A stretch of 39,979 bases of DNA from Chitinophaga pinensis (GTDB lineage: Bacteria; Bacteroidota; Bacteroidia; UBA4408), in the NCBI GenBank assembly GCA_945872355.1, contig CAMBZU010000025.1:1-39979 (forward strand), read 5' to 3'. The notes beneath the pieces were generated by a model. That model was not told the origin of the DNA. It saw nothing but the letters and a program-made list of their open reading frames with translations, and made no database searches. Of the stretch, positions 1 through 9,215 are shown piece by piece (the stretch's first letter is position 1; each line of letters begins with the position of its first letter). Both the position numbers and the translations under genes were made by a program.

Positions 1-2
1 AC

Positions 3-107
3 TTTACTGCAAATTTAGGAGGAACTTTATATGCATTAAGTGTGCAATATAATTGTTGGCTAAACTCTACAACATATACAGCTTCTGGGCTGCAAGGCGT
101 TTGTTGT
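3..107 (+). repeat. Cysteine-rich module, copy 1 (only its end is in the window)
   Basis: The visible end reads GGTLYALSVQYNCWLNS and finishes in a Cys-Cys pair at 102-107. It aligns with the ends of copies 2 and 3 (QYCCWLNS...CC and QYNCFSG...CC). Its Cys-Cys pair lies 1,026 bases before that of copy 2. Confidence 0.75.
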
Positions 108-3100
108 AGCTTGCCTTCTTTGCCTCCAGTGGCTGATTTTAGTTTAACTAATGACACAATTTGCGTCGGCGATTGTATTGATTTATTTGATGCTACCTCT
201 GGTAATCCTACATCATGGAACTGGACTTTGCCCGGTGCATCTATAACTAATTCATCAGCTCAAAATCCAACAAACATTTGTTACAATACAGCAGGGTCAT
301 TTCCAATTTCTTTAACTGCAGCAAACACTAATGGCAGTGATAGCCAAACGAAAAATATAGTTGTAGTTTCAAACCCAACAGCAAGTATTTCCTACACTGG
401 GAGCCCATTTAATGGTGCTCTTTCAACGCCTCAAATTGTAAATCAAACCGGAACAAATGGAGGTAATTATTCGGCAAGCCCAGCGGGATTATCAATCAAT
501 CCAATTACAGGTGCAATCACCCCATCTTTAAGTACACCAGGAACCTATACTGTAACATACACTATTAATGCCTCTGGCGCTTGTACAGGATTTACAACAA
601 CTACAACAATTACAATTAATGCCACTGCAGGTGGTTTCAATTGCAGTCAAAATGGCAATGTTATCATTTTTACAAACTATGATGGGGGTGAACTTAACAT
701 CAATATCGACCAAAATATCCCTAACCTAAAAATTGGCATTTGTACCTATGAGCCAGTACGTGTCACAATTAGCGGGCCATACAGCAGCAATGTGGCAGAA
801 GTAATGTATGCAGGTTTTAATTCGGTTCAGAATAACAACAATTGTAGCATTGGTAATTTTCCTACCTCAATTATTGGTGTGCCAGCAGCTAACCAAACCA
901 TTTTGACAATACCGGCTGTAACAGTTAATAATCCTAATGGATATAATTTTGGAATTATTTGTGCCTATAGTTGTAATTCAAGCGTATATCAGGGAGGTTG
1001 CAATACCATAGATCAAATAGAAGATTATTTTATGACACAATTTGGCGGTTCATTATTTTCTCTAAATGCACAATATTGTTGTTGGTTAAATAGTAATTTA
1101 TACAATGTGAGTTCGCTTAGCGCTGCTTGTTGTTTATCTTCGTCGCCTGTGGCTACAATTAATTATACAGGGTCTCCTTATTGCACGTCTAATGCACAAA
1201 GTCAGAATATTAGCTTAACAACCAATGCAAGTGGTTCTTTTTCGGCAAGTCCAGCGGGTTTAGCTATAAATGCAATTACGGGTGCAATTGTTCCCTCCTT
1301 AAGTGCTCCTGGAATTTATACGGTTTCATACACAATGCCAGGTTGCCCGAGCATTGTAGCAACTACTACAGTTGAGATAGCAAATGCTCCTACTGCAACT
1401 ATTGCCTATGCTGGACCTTATAGCACAGCTATTACATTACCTCAAGCAGTTGTTTTAACAGGAAGCGTTGGAGGTAGTTTCTCTACTGCTCCAGCAGGTT
1501 TAACTATTGATGCTTTAACTGGCCAAATAACTCCATCCACAAGCACACCAGGAACCTACTTGGTAACTTATAATGTGGCTGCAACTTCATCTTGCTCAGC
1601 TTTCTCAACTACAGCAAGCGTAACTATAACAGGGGCTGCAGTTATTTGCAATCCTAATGGCAATGTGATTATTTATTCTAATTATCAGGGTGGTGTGCTT
1701 AACATTAATGTCGATCAAAATATTCCAAATTTAAAAGTTGGCATATGTACCTATGAAGCTACACAAGTAAATTTTACAGGGCCTTTTGTAGCAAATATTA
1801 CAGAGGTTATTTATGCAGGTTTTAATGGATTAAATAATTCAAATTGCGGGAGTAATATTCCTACCACCATTATTAATGGGGTTTCAGCAGCTATTGTAAG
1901 TATTTATTCTTATACAACAAATAATATAGCTGTAACAACGTATTTGGGTCAACCCGTTGCGCCTAACGCAACTCCTCTTGTAAACTGTATGACTGGTGCA
2001 GAAGGATGTACAAATGGCAATGCTGGAGGAGGAAATTCATCGCCTCAAATTGTTCAATATTTTTTAGCTGAGTTTGGGCCTGGTTCTTCATTATTTGCGC
2101 ATCAAACGCAATATAATTGTTTCAGTGGAAATTACTTGTTAAGTGCCGGTGGAAATTGCTGTTTACAAACACCAGTAACACCTCCAAATCCTATTTATGC
2201 TGGTGCTAGTAATTATAATTTTATAATTCCTGAAGATACATTGTTGTGCAGTGCAAGTATTACAATAGATTTATCATTTTATCCAGTTTTATTTCAACCC
2301 CCAACTTACCCAGGTTATGTTTGGAGTGATGGCACAATTGGGCCAATTATAAATATTACCCAACCCGGAACTTATTCTTTCACCGCAGGAGATTATTGTC
2401 ATTTTGGCAATAATTTATTGACAGATACAATTGTTGTTTTACCATGTTGTAATCAACCACCGGCTCCTATTGTAGCAGGTAATACAACTTATTGTGTGGG
2501 CGATGTTTTTAATTCAATTTCTGCTACTGCACAAAATGGAGGTACAATTACTTGGTATGGCGATGCTGCTTTAAATAATATATTGGCTACTGGAAACAAT
2601 TATACACCAAGCTTAGCCATTGGGGTTAATAATTTATATGTAACTGAAAGTAATTCAGGTTGTGAAGGGCCTGCTGCACTATTTTCAATTACTCTTAATG
2701 CTATTCAAAGTGCTGCATTTACATATCAAGATTCGCAGTTTTGCCAGAATGGTGCAAATGCTATTGTAACTCTATTGGGAGCTGCAGGGGGCATTTTTAG
2801 TTCTTTTCCTACAGGGCTGGTTTTTATTGGTAATCAAGGCGAAATAAATATGGCACTTTCTGCACCAGGAAATTACAGTATTGTATACACTAATGCAGGA
2901 GCTTGTGCTGGTTCAGATACATTTAATATTACGATAAGTCAAGCTGTAAATGGTGGCTTTACCTATAGTGATTTTTTCTTTTGCAATACTTCGCCTAACC
3001 CATCAGCTTTAATTAATTCTGGTGCAACTTATGGCGTATTTTCTTCAAATCCTTCTAGTTTAATTTTTGCTGATATCACAACAGGAACTATCAATTTATC

Positions 3101-3938
3101 GCTCACTCCACCGGGTATTTATACCATTTCAAATTATATTTCTGCCACGGGAGGTTGTATCGATTATATCGGTTCATTTACATTAACAATTACAGCAGCT
3201 CCTACTGCAAATATTGTTTATCCTGCTTTAGATTTATGTTCGGGCTCTAATGAAATTATTGAGCCAATAATTAATGGGAATACAGGAGGTTTATTTACAT
3301 CAAATGAAAATACGATAGCAATAGATCTTCAAAATGGTGCTATTAATTTGAATGCTTCTCTTGCAGGAAACTATATAATTACATATACAGTTCCAGCTGC
3401 TGCTGGTTGTCAAGAAATTACTTCAAATGCTGTTGTTCAAGTGCTAGCAGCGCCGCAATTAGAGCTTACTTCGAGTGTAACCATTAATCAATTTCAAACT
3501 GCCACTTTAGTTGCAAATGGAAATGGTTTATTTAGTTGGAGCAACGGAGAATTGGGCGATAGCATTATGGTTTCACCTAAAGAAACAACAAGCTATTGTG
3601 TTACAGCCACCTTGAATGGATGTGTGGATACAGCATGCACTATAGTTTATCTTGAGTTAGAGTGTGGCGATATTTTTGTTCCTAATGCCTTCTCACCTAA
3701 TGACGATAATAACAATGATTTGCAATGTGTTTTAGGTAATTGTATTCAATCAATGTACTTTGTAATATTTGATCGTTGGGGAGAAAAAATATTTGAGTCG
3801 ACAACGCAGAATAGCTGCTGGGATGGCACTTACAAAGGCAAGGCATGCAATAATGGTATTTATGTTTATCGATTAGAAACTACTTTGATCAATCAAGAAT
3901 TTATTACTAGGCAAGGCAATATTAATTTAATAAGATAG
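3..3938 (+). CDS. Giant modular T9SS surface protein (5' end outside window)
   Basis: The reading frame is open to the left window edge: codons from base 3 encode FTANLGGTLYALSVQYNCW, which matches the internal repeat, so the GTG at 42 is not the real start. About 1,311 residues are visible. In order they are: the end of a cysteine-rich module (to 107), a PKD-like domain with a WNWTLPG core (about 125-365), an Ig-like domain with the SPAGLSINPITGAITPSLS signature, a full cysteine-rich module (636-1136), two more Ig-like domains, a third cysteine-rich module (1641-2165), then five or six Ig-like domains. From 3663 comes the type B T9SS sorting domain: VPNAFSPNDDNNND, FDRWGEKIFES, W-DGTYKGK and a NGIYVYRLE end. 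Family knowledge predicts export through T9SS and attachment at or release from the surface. The exact role (adhesion, gliding, matrix) is not shown. No catalytic domain is visible. Confidence 0.9.
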   Translation, partial: FTANLGGTLYALSVQYNCWLNSTTYTASGLQGVCCSLPSLPPVADFSLTNDTICVGDCIDLFDATSGNPTSWNWTLPGASITNSSAQNPTNICYNTAGSFPISLTAANTNGSDSQTKNIVVVSNPTASISYTGSPFNGALSTPQIVNQTGTNGGNYSASPAGLSINPITGAITPSLSTPGTYTVTYTINASGACTGFTTTTTITINATAGGFNCSQNGNVIIFTNYDGGELNINIDQNIPNLKIGICTYEPVRVTISGPYSSNVAEVMYAGFNSVQNNNNCSIGNFPTSIIGVPAANQTILTIPAVTVNNPNGYNFGIICAYSCNSSVYQGGCNTIDQIEDYFMTQFGGSLFSLNAQYCCWLNSNLYNVSSLSAACCLSSSPVATINYTGSPYCTSNAQSQNISLTTNASGSFSASPAGLAINAITGAIVPSLSAPGIYTVSYTMPGCPSIVATTTVEIANAPTATIAYAGPYSTAITLPQAVVLTGSVGGSFSTAPAGLTIDALTGQITPSTSTPGTYLVTYNVAATSSCSAFSTTASVTITGAAVICNPNGNVIIYSNYQGGVLNINVDQNIPNLKVGICTYEATQVNFTGPFVANITEVIYAGFNGLNNSNCGSNIPTTIINGVSAAIVSIYSYTTNNIAVTTYLGQPVAPNATPLVNCMTGAEGCTNGNAGGGNSSPQIVQYFLAEFGPGSSLFAHQTQYNCFSGNYLLSAGGNCCLQTPVTPPNPIYAGASNYNFIIPEDTLLCSASITIDLSFYPVLFQPPTYPGYVWSDGTIGPIINITQPGTYSFTAGDYCHFGNNLLTDTIVVLPCCNQPPAPIVAGNTTYCVGDVFNSISATAQNGGTITWYGDAALNNILATGNNYTPSLAIGVNNLYVTESNSGCEGPAALFSITLNAIQSAAFTYQDSQFCQNGANAIVTLLGAAGGIFSSFPTGLVFIGNQGEINMALSAPGNYSIVYTNAGACAGSDTFNITISQAVNGGFTYSDFFFCNTSPNPSALINSGATYGVFSSNPSSLIFADITTGTINLSLTPPGIYTISNYISATGGCIDYIGSFTLTITAAPTANIVYPALDLCSGSNEIIEPIINGNTGGLFTSNENTIAIDLQNGAINLNASLAGNYIITYTVPAAAGCQEITSNAVVQVLAAPQLELTSSVTINQFQTATLVANGNGLFSWSNGELGDSIMVSPKETTSYCVTATLNGCVDTACTIVYLELECGDIFVPNAFSPNDDNNNDLQCVLGNCIQSMYFVIFDRWGEKIFESTTQNSCWDGTYKGKACNNGIYVYRLETTLINQEFITRQGNINLIR
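636..1136 (+). repeat. Cysteine-rich module, copy 2 (complete)
   Basis: About 167 residues from FNCSQNGNVIIF to the Cys-Cys pair at 1128-1133. Diagnostic stretches shared with copy 3 are GNVII, NYDGG, LNINIDQNIPNLKIGICTYE, EVMYAGFN and a QY-C-C ending. Cysteines recur at matching places, including ICTYE, N-CSIG and the terminal CC, which suggests disulfides. I do not recognise a named domain. Confidence 0.8.
1641..2165 (+). repeat. Cysteine-rich module, copy 3 (complete)
   Basis: About 175 residues from VICNPNGNVIIY to the Cys-Cys pair at 2157-2162. It matches copy 2 in LNINVDQNIPNLKVGICTYE, EVIYAGFN and the QYNC...CC end. Its centre is different: it carries a glycine-rich EGCTNGNAGGG insertion. 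The Cys-Cys pair lies 1,029 bases after that of copy 2, nearly the same period as copies 1 to 2. Confidence 0.8.
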
Positions 3939-3980
3939 CTTGTAACTCCGATGTGATTTTTTTTAGTAATTCGAATAAAC

Positions 3981-4014
3981 TAAAATAGACGCCCCACCCA
4001 GAGCGTCTATTTTA
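3981..4014. terminator. Bidirectional intrinsic terminator
   Basis: A perfect 12-bp inverted repeat (3981-3992 with 4003-4014) encloses a 10-base loop. The core AGACGC/GCGTCT is flanked by A/T runs on both sides, so it can end transcription in both directions. It lies between the convergent adhesin gene (ends 3938) and the minus-strand gene ending at 4054, exactly where a shared terminator is expected. Confidence 0.85.
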
Positions 4015-4053
4015 ATTATTTCAACAGCTTTTTTAATACTAAAAATATTGCAG

Positions 4054-4596
4054 CTAATGTTTCGCTATTTCTGATTCTAAAATTTCAGTTACTGTAGTAA
4101 TTATTGCTTTACTTTCAGCTTGATTTTTTATAGCTTTAGCATATTTAATTTTCATATCTACACCAATTACCAAAACGTATCCAACTTCGTCACAGTCGCC
4201 TAAACTCCAAGCTTTAGAGGCAACATGATCATCATCCACTAAAATCACCGAGCTAGGATATTTACTTTGTTTTTGTCTTCCGGCGTATCTTATCATCGAG
4301 TTTGGTAACCAAGTATCTTTGCAATTCGCAATTCCAATACCCACATACTTTTCTTTTGGAAAATTCTTTGCCTTAATTGCATCTGATAATGGATCATTTA
4401 CATCTTTAACATCAGGATCAGTATAAAATACAACCATCACTTTCTGTCCCCAAAATGGAATGGGGCTCGCTTTATCATCAGGGTTTTTTATTTTTACATT
4501 GCTAACAGTTTTTCCTATATTAACTTGCCAAGCTGTTATTGAACTGGCAACTAACAAAAGCAAACATAGCATCGATAATTTTTTCTTCTTTGTCAT
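4054..4596 (-). CDS. Secreted YtfJ-like protein with a thioredoxin-type fold
   Basis: The product is 180 residues with a lysine-rich N-terminus and a hydrophobic stretch (about residues 8-22) ending in ITAWQ, a probable Sec signal peptide, so it should be periplasmic. The mature part resembles the YtfJ family: WGQKVMVVFYTDPD, then NDPLSDAIKAKNFPKEKY, a YPSSVILVDDD strand, SKAWSLG, and a final strand-helix pair. These are thioredoxin-like fold elements, but there is no CxxC, so a redox function is not indicated; the cysteines seen (NCKD, GDCDE) are not paired as an active site. The function of YtfJ proteins is not established. It is monocistronic between a terminator and a long gene-free stretch. 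The family call is from memory of the conserved pattern. Confidence 0.65.
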   Translation of the reverse strand: MTKKKKLSMLCLLLLVASSITAWQVNIGKTVSNVKIKNPDDKASPIPFWGQKVMVVFYTDPDVKDVNDPLSDAIKAKNFPKEKYVGIGIANCKDTWLPNSMIRYAGRQKQSKYPSSVILVDDDHVASKAWSLGDCDEVGYVLVIGVDMKIKYAKAIKNQAESKAIITTVTEILESEIAKH

Positions 4597-5327
4597 AGTT
4601 TTTGAAATTATTGTTCAATACAAATATATACATTTGAACGTGTATTAGCATTAATTTATTTTGGATAAACAAATTATTCATAGGGTAATTTGTTTTCCTT
4701 TCATTTGGTTTATATAAAAGAAATGTTGCTAATTTCTCTTACATTAATTTCTAAATTATATCACTTTTATTGAGCGAATAAAAATAAAAAAACGGCAATT
4801 AATGATTAATTAATCTGCATAAATAGCTAAGAAAATGCAGCTGCCTTTTATATAAAAAATAGTTATAGTTGATACTACAATTGATGAATTTTAAATCCAG
4901 ATTACACATTAGGAATCGTTAATCAGCAAAATTTTACAATAATATCAATTGCTCACAGACTGTTTTGGATAGAAAGTATAACAAGCTATTTTGAAATTCA
5001 AAATGGGAGTAAGTCCTTTAGATTGAAGTAAAATGAGTTGATTAGATTTTTAATGCGGAATCTGGGTTAAATGTATACCGTCTAATTGCATACTTGGGTT
5101 TAGCTTATAAATCTTTCTTTACGCAAAGCAAATAATAGCAAACTTGGAAAAGTTGAAATAGCTGTAGCCATTTATTATTGATAAAAAATAAGTGCATTTA
5201 TATATATAGCTGTAAAAATGATGCTAAAAACAGCGTCAAAATTGTTATATATATTGTAGATCAGTATTTAACTAAGGTTATTATTTTGCTTTTTATTTAT
5301 TGAATAAAAAAAAGTAAAAGAGATAAT
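4597..5327. other. Gene-free stretch, 731 bases
   Basis: This very AT-rich stretch lies between the start of the YtfJ-like gene and the end of the TPR gene. I found no credible ORF, tRNA, strong hairpin or repeat array. There are only short 5-bp inverted repeats and runs of TATA, including an AT-only hairpin at 5290-5310 just past the TPR gene. It may be a decayed gene or may hold an undetected small RNA; nothing in it supports either directly. Confidence 0.5.
4621..4628 (-). promoter_or_regulatory. Possible Bacteroidota -7 box for the YtfJ-like gene
   Basis: On the minus strand this reads TATATTTG, a match to the Bacteroidota consensus TAnnTTTG, 25-32 bases upstream of the start codon at 4596. 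No clear TTTG -33 element is present at the right distance. The overlapping plus strand also contains a chance match (4629-4636) with no gene behind it, so the motif alone is weak evidence. Confidence 0.25.
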
Positions 5328-5978
5328 TTACCCTGGCATTCTACTCAAATATTTATCCATCTCTTTAAGTTGCTTTACCACCTCTTCCGATTTAGGTTTT
5401 GCTGCTTTTGCTTTTACAAAGAAATCTCTGGCGGCTTTATTTTCACGTCTTCTTAAATAAATTTGCGACATCGCTAAATAGGCCATGGCTTGACTGTCTT
5501 TATCTGGTAATCCGGTTCTGATGGCTGCTTTCACATACTTTTCACCCTCTTTAAAGTCATTTCTTTGCAGCGCCATCATTCCCATTTGCAAGTTATTCGC
5601 AGCGTCCATTTCAGAATTTACACCACCTAATTTAACACTCTTCTTTAAGTTTTGCTCTGCAGAAGTGTAGTTTTGTTGTGCCATATCCATATTGGCTTTA
5701 AGGGTGTAGTAGCTACTGCGAACAGGCTTTATCAATAAGTTTGGAAACCATATTGAGTTTAATATACGATTTACCTCCTCAATGTTTCCGTCTTCAATTG
5801 GTTTTTGTAATAATCTAATTGGGCCAATTAAAAAGTGGGAGAGAAGAGCAATGAATGCAAGTGAATACATTAATACTGCTGTCCAAATATCAACTGTAAA
5901 CTGCGCTATAACACCTAGTGCAATTGATAAAAGGCCAAGCCAAAAGCGATATTTAATTAAAAAATTATAAAACTTCAT
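5328..5978 (-). CDS. Membrane-anchored TPR protein
   Basis: The product is 216 residues. Two hydrophobic segments (about 13-32 and 33-53) form an N-terminal hairpin in the inner membrane. From about residue 60 the protein is helical with tetratricopeptide-like repeats, for example ANMDMAQQNYTSAEQNLKKS, AANNLQMGMMALQRNDFKEG and AMAYLAMSQIYLRRRENKAA. TPR helices usually bind partner proteins, so a scaffold role is likely, but no partner is identified. It sits 38 bases downstream of dsbD on the same strand and is probably co-transcribed, which hints at an envelope function. No terminator with a T-run follows; only an AT-only hairpin lies at 5290-5310. Confidence 0.7.
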   Translation of the reverse strand: MKFYNFLIKYRFWLGLLSIALGVIAQFTVDIWTAVLMYSLAFIALLSHFLIGPIRLLQKPIEDGNIEEVNRILNSIWFPNLLIKPVRSSYYTLKANMDMAQQNYTSAEQNLKKSVKLGGVNSEMDAANNLQMGMMALQRNDFKEGEKYVKAAIRTGLPDKDSQAMAYLAMSQIYLRRRENKAARDFFVKAKAAKPKSEEVVKQLKEMDKYLSRMPG

Positions 5979-6016
5979 AAGGGTATATTAACTAAAATTT
6001 ACTAGATTAATTTAAA

Positions 6017-8098
6017 TTATTTTTTTGAATACAATGCTTTTCCTTCATCTAAAAAACGAATGAATTTGTCAATATCGGGATCATAGCCTGTAGGCTTATT
6101 AAGTATTTGTTCTTTAGCATCTAACAATACATAATAGGGCTGCGAGTTTGTGCCAAAGCGCTTTGTTTGCATGTCACTCCACTTATTACCTATTGTTTTT
6201 ATTTTATTTCCTGTGGTAGCACTCACATGTTTTTCGGCCTCTGGCAAGGATGTTTTGTCATCTACATAAAGTGAAACCAATACGTAATCTTTATTCAAAC
6301 GCTCTAACACTCTTGGATCAACCCATACATTATCTTCCATTTTACGACAATTTACGCAACTCCACCCTGTAAAATCTACCATTAATGGTTTTTTAACTTC
6401 TTGTGCATAAGCCAATGCCATATCGTAATCATGGAAACAATTTAAGTTATGTGGGCAATGTTCTGGATCTGTTCCTGGAATTATTTTTCCTCCAGCATCT
6501 GTTGGACTTCCATTGCCTAAAGACCAACCTTCATTATAAAATGTAGGAGGGGGGAAACCACTAATTATTTTTAATGGGGCACCAAACATACCCGGAATTA
6601 AATAAACAACAAAGCCAAAAACAAGAATAGAGAGCATCACTCTTGGTATGGTAATATATTTAGTATCACTGTCGTGAGAAAATTTAAGCTTGCCTAGTAA
6701 ATAAAAACCAAGTAAGCTAAAAATAACTATCCATAAGGCAATAAATACTTCACGAGTTAATAAGCCCCAATGGTAAGCCAAATCAACATTCGAAAGGAAT
6801 TTCATGGCTAATGCTAATTCCAATAATCCCAATACTACTTTTACTGAATTCAACCAACCGCCCGATTTTGGTAAAGAGTTTAACCATCCCGGAAAAGCTG
6901 CAAATAATCCAAAAGGCAAGGCTAATGCCGAAGAAAACCCAATCATACCAATGGTTGGATTCAATACATTTCCTCCAACTGCAGCTTGCACAAGCAGGGT
7001 TCCAATAATAGGACCTGTACATGAAAATGAAACTAGTGATAAAGTAAAAGCCATAAAGAAGATGCCCAATAATCCTCCTTTCTCACTTGCTGTATCTGCT
7101 TTATTAACCCAACTGCTTGGTAAGGTAATTTCAAATGCACCTAAAAAAGAAGCGGCAAATACAACAAAAATAATAAAGAAGGCAAGATTCACAATTGCAT
7201 TACTCGCCATAGCATTCAACGCATCTGGCCCTAACGACAGAGTAATTACCATTCCTAAAGTAACATAAATTAAAATGATTGATAAGCCATAAATAAATGC
7301 ATTCATCAATCCTTTTTGCCTGGTGCCACTACGTTTTGTAAAAAAACTTACAGTTAAAGGAATCATAGGAAATACACAAGGAGTAAGCAAAGCAAGTAAT
7401 CCCCCTAAGAAACCAGCCACAAAAATGGCCCAGGCACCCATGTTCTCTTTTTTATCTTCAATATCTTCTTTTACAATATCATTTGTGTTGCTTTCAGCAG
7501 CTGATGCTATTATAGCGGTCGTATCTTCTTTTGTTGAATCAACTTTAGTGGAAATATTATCAGCAGTAGCTAACTTGGGTATTTCCGCTTTTTTTTCTTT
7601 TTCACCTGTACATGGTGCTCCTGATGCAGCAGTAATTTTAAATTCAAAGTCAACATCTTCTGGCGGCAAGCATTTTGATTCATCGCACACCATAAAATTA
7701 AGATAACCTTTTACTGAGAATGATTTTAAGTTAGAAATTTTTATTTTTTGCTTAAAAATTGCATCGTTGGCAAAAAACTTCAATTTCATTTCAAAGTTTG
7801 GATCGTACTCCTCAATTGGTTTTCCTTCGGTAATCTTTCCAATGAAAATGCAATCAACACTTTTATCAAAGTTAAATGTGGTTGCAACTGGCCCATCGTC
7901 CCTGTCTAAAAATTGAGAATAAACATGAAATCCTTTATCAATCTTAGCTTTAAAGATTAGTTCTGCTTCACAATCATTGATGCGATTTACACTGTAGCTC
8001 CATTTTACTGGTTTTAATATTTGCGCATAGCCAATATTGCCAATTAAAAAGGTCAAAATAAGTGTAATTATATTCTTCAAAGGATATTGCTTAATCAT
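6017..8098 (-). CDS. dsbD: Thiol:disulfide interchange protein DsbD
   Basis: The 693-residue protein has the full DsbD layout. A signal peptide (about 1-25) is followed by the periplasmic alpha domain, with a cysteine pair in MVCDESKCLPP. A charged linker follows, then about eight membrane helices with PCVFPMIPLTVSFF and FSCTGPIIGTLL carrying the membrane cysteines. The C-terminal thioredoxin domain has a CVNC motif at Cys581 and Cys584 in FTGWSCVNCRKM. DsbD carries reducing power from cytoplasmic thioredoxin across the inner membrane to periplasmic proteins such as disulfide isomerases and cytochrome c maturation factors. It lies between an OmpA-type lipoprotein (85 bases upstream) and a TPR protein (38 bases downstream) on the same strand. 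All cysteine pairs needed for electron relay appear to be present. Confidence 0.93.
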   Translation of the reverse strand: MIKQYPLKNIITLILTFLIGNIGYAQILKPVKWSYSVNRINDCEAELIFKAKIDKGFHVYSQFLDRDDGPVATTFNFDKSVDCIFIGKITEGKPIEEYDPNFEMKLKFFANDAIFKQKIKISNLKSFSVKGYLNFMVCDESKCLPPEDVDFEFKITAASGAPCTGEKEKKAEIPKLATADNISTKVDSTKEDTTAIIASAAESNTNDIVKEDIEDKKENMGAWAIFVAGFLGGLLALLTPCVFPMIPLTVSFFTKRSGTRQKGLMNAFIYGLSIILIYVTLGMVITLSLGPDALNAMASNAIVNLAFFIIFVVFAASFLGAFEITLPSSWVNKADTASEKGGLLGIFFMAFTLSLVSFSCTGPIIGTLLVQAAVGGNVLNPTIGMIGFSSALALPFGLFAAFPGWLNSLPKSGGWLNSVKVVLGLLELALAMKFLSNVDLAYHWGLLTREVFIALWIVIFSLLGFYLLGKLKFSHDSDTKYITIPRVMLSILVFGFVVYLIPGMFGAPLKIISGFPPPTFYNEGWSLGNGSPTDAGGKIIPGTDPEHCPHNLNCFHDYDMALAYAQEVKKPLMVDFTGWSCVNCRKMEDNVWVDPRVLERLNKDYVLVSLYVDDKTSLPEAEKHVSATTGNKIKTIGNKWSDMQTKRFGTNSQPYYVLLDAKEQILNKPTGYDPDIDKFIRFLDEGKALYSKK

Positions 8099-8183
8099 AA
8101 GTATGATCTTTAATTAAACAACAAACCTAACTTTTTTGAAAGAATATTGCACTAATAAAGGATTAAAATTTGCTAATTCTCGC

Positions 8184-9215
8184 TTAATTGGTCTCTAATA
8201 CTTTAAGAAGCTCATCTAATTTAGGTGTTAGAATGATTTCTGTTCTCCTGTTTTTTTTGCGAGATTGTGCTGTATTCTCAGTGTCAATGGGAAAAAACTC
8301 ACCATGTCCTGCTGCAGTTAATCTTTTCGGATCAACAGTAGTATGGGAGGTTATTAATTTTACAATAGATGTAGCACGCAAAACACTTAAATCCCAATTG
8401 TCTTTTATGCCACCGCTTGCGCTAGAAAATGGAACATTGTCGGTATGGCCTTCAACCAGTATGTTGATATCAGGATTTTGTTCTAAGACCTTAGCTAAAC
8501 TTTTTATAGCTTCTGCTCCTTTAACATCAACAGTTATACTGCCACTTGCAAACAATAATTTCTCTTCTAAAGATACGTATACTTTGCCATTTTTTTGCTC
8601 AACAGTTAAACCATTATTTTGAAAACCCAGCAAAGCTTCGGTAACCTTAGTTTTAAGGGCCGTTACTGTCGAATCTTTTTTTGCTAAAATAGTTTGTAGT
8701 TCTGTAAGTTTTGCTTCTCTAGCCTTTAAAGCCTCTTGAGATGTTTTTAATTCTTCATTCAATTTATCTAAATTAGTTTTACGTGCTTCTAATTCTTGTT
8801 TTAAAATTTTAAGCGCATCCTGCTCGCGCTGCAATTGCTCTTGCGAAAGTTGATAATTTGTTACCAGTAACTTATTTTCATTTACATTGCCTTCTAATAA
8901 TTCTTTGTTTTTTGATAGCAGCAAATCATAGGTCTGGTTCAATTTATCATAGTTTTTTGTTAGTAATCTCATTGAGTTACCCATTACCATGGTGTCATTC
9001 TGTAAATTACTCACTTTGCGTTTCAATAGCTGCAAATCATTTTCACTCTCTGTCAATTTCGTGTTACATGAGAGCGAGCTAGCTTTTATATCGGCGAGTT
9101 CTTGGGCGCCTTTTTTTTCTTTTGCTTTCAAGTCTTCAAATTGTCTAGCGGGCACGCAGGAATAAAGCCAAAAAAGCATGATGGCAAACGGAGCAAATAA
9201 GTTTAGTTTTTTCAT
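8184..9215 (-). CDS. OmpA-family peptidoglycan-binding lipoprotein
   Basis: The product is 343 residues. The N-terminus MKKLNLFAPFAIMLFWLYSC ends in a lipobox-like LYSC, so Cys20 is the likely lipidation site. Residues about 28-205 form a long coiled coil (LKAKEKK, ELEARKTNLDKLNEELKTSQ and similar heptads). Residues about 215-335 are an OmpA-like domain: LLFASGS, ILVEGHTDNVPF, NWDLSVLRATSIVKLI and RKKNRRTEIIL. These carry the Asp, Asn and Arg positions that bind diaminopimelate in the family. It probably tethers the outer membrane to peptidoglycan across the periplasm, with the coiled coil as spacer. It is the first gene of a likely run with dsbD and the TPR gene, and it diverges from exbB. 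Confidence 0.88.
   Translation of the reverse strand: MKKLNLFAPFAIMLFWLYSCVPARQFEDLKAKEKKGAQELADIKASSLSCNTKLTESENDLQLLKRKVSNLQNDTMVMGNSMRLLTKNYDKLNQTYDLLLSKNKELLEGNVNENKLLVTNYQLSQEQLQREQDALKILKQELEARKTNLDKLNEELKTSQEALKAREAKLTELQTILAKKDSTVTALKTKVTEALLGFQNNGLTVEQKNGKVYVSLEEKLLFASGSITVDVKGAEAIKSLAKVLEQNPDINILVEGHTDNVPFSSASGGIKDNWDLSVLRATSIVKLITSHTTVDPKRLTAAGHGEFFPIDTENTAQSRKKNRRTEIILTPKLDELLKVLETN

Noticed and set aside
42-44. GTG as the start of the adhesin gene
   Set aside because: The frame stays open to the window edge, and the upstream codons encode sequence matching the internal repeats, so the gene begins outside the window.
5290-5310. TTTTTATT/AATAAAAA hairpin as terminator of the TPR gene
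   Set aside because: The stem is made only of A-T pairs and has no T-run on the minus-strand side, so it would be very weak.
6804-7268. 154-residue plus-strand frame inside dsbD
   Set aside because: It is the antisense shadow of the dsbD membrane domain; the real protein is on the minus strand with all family motifs.
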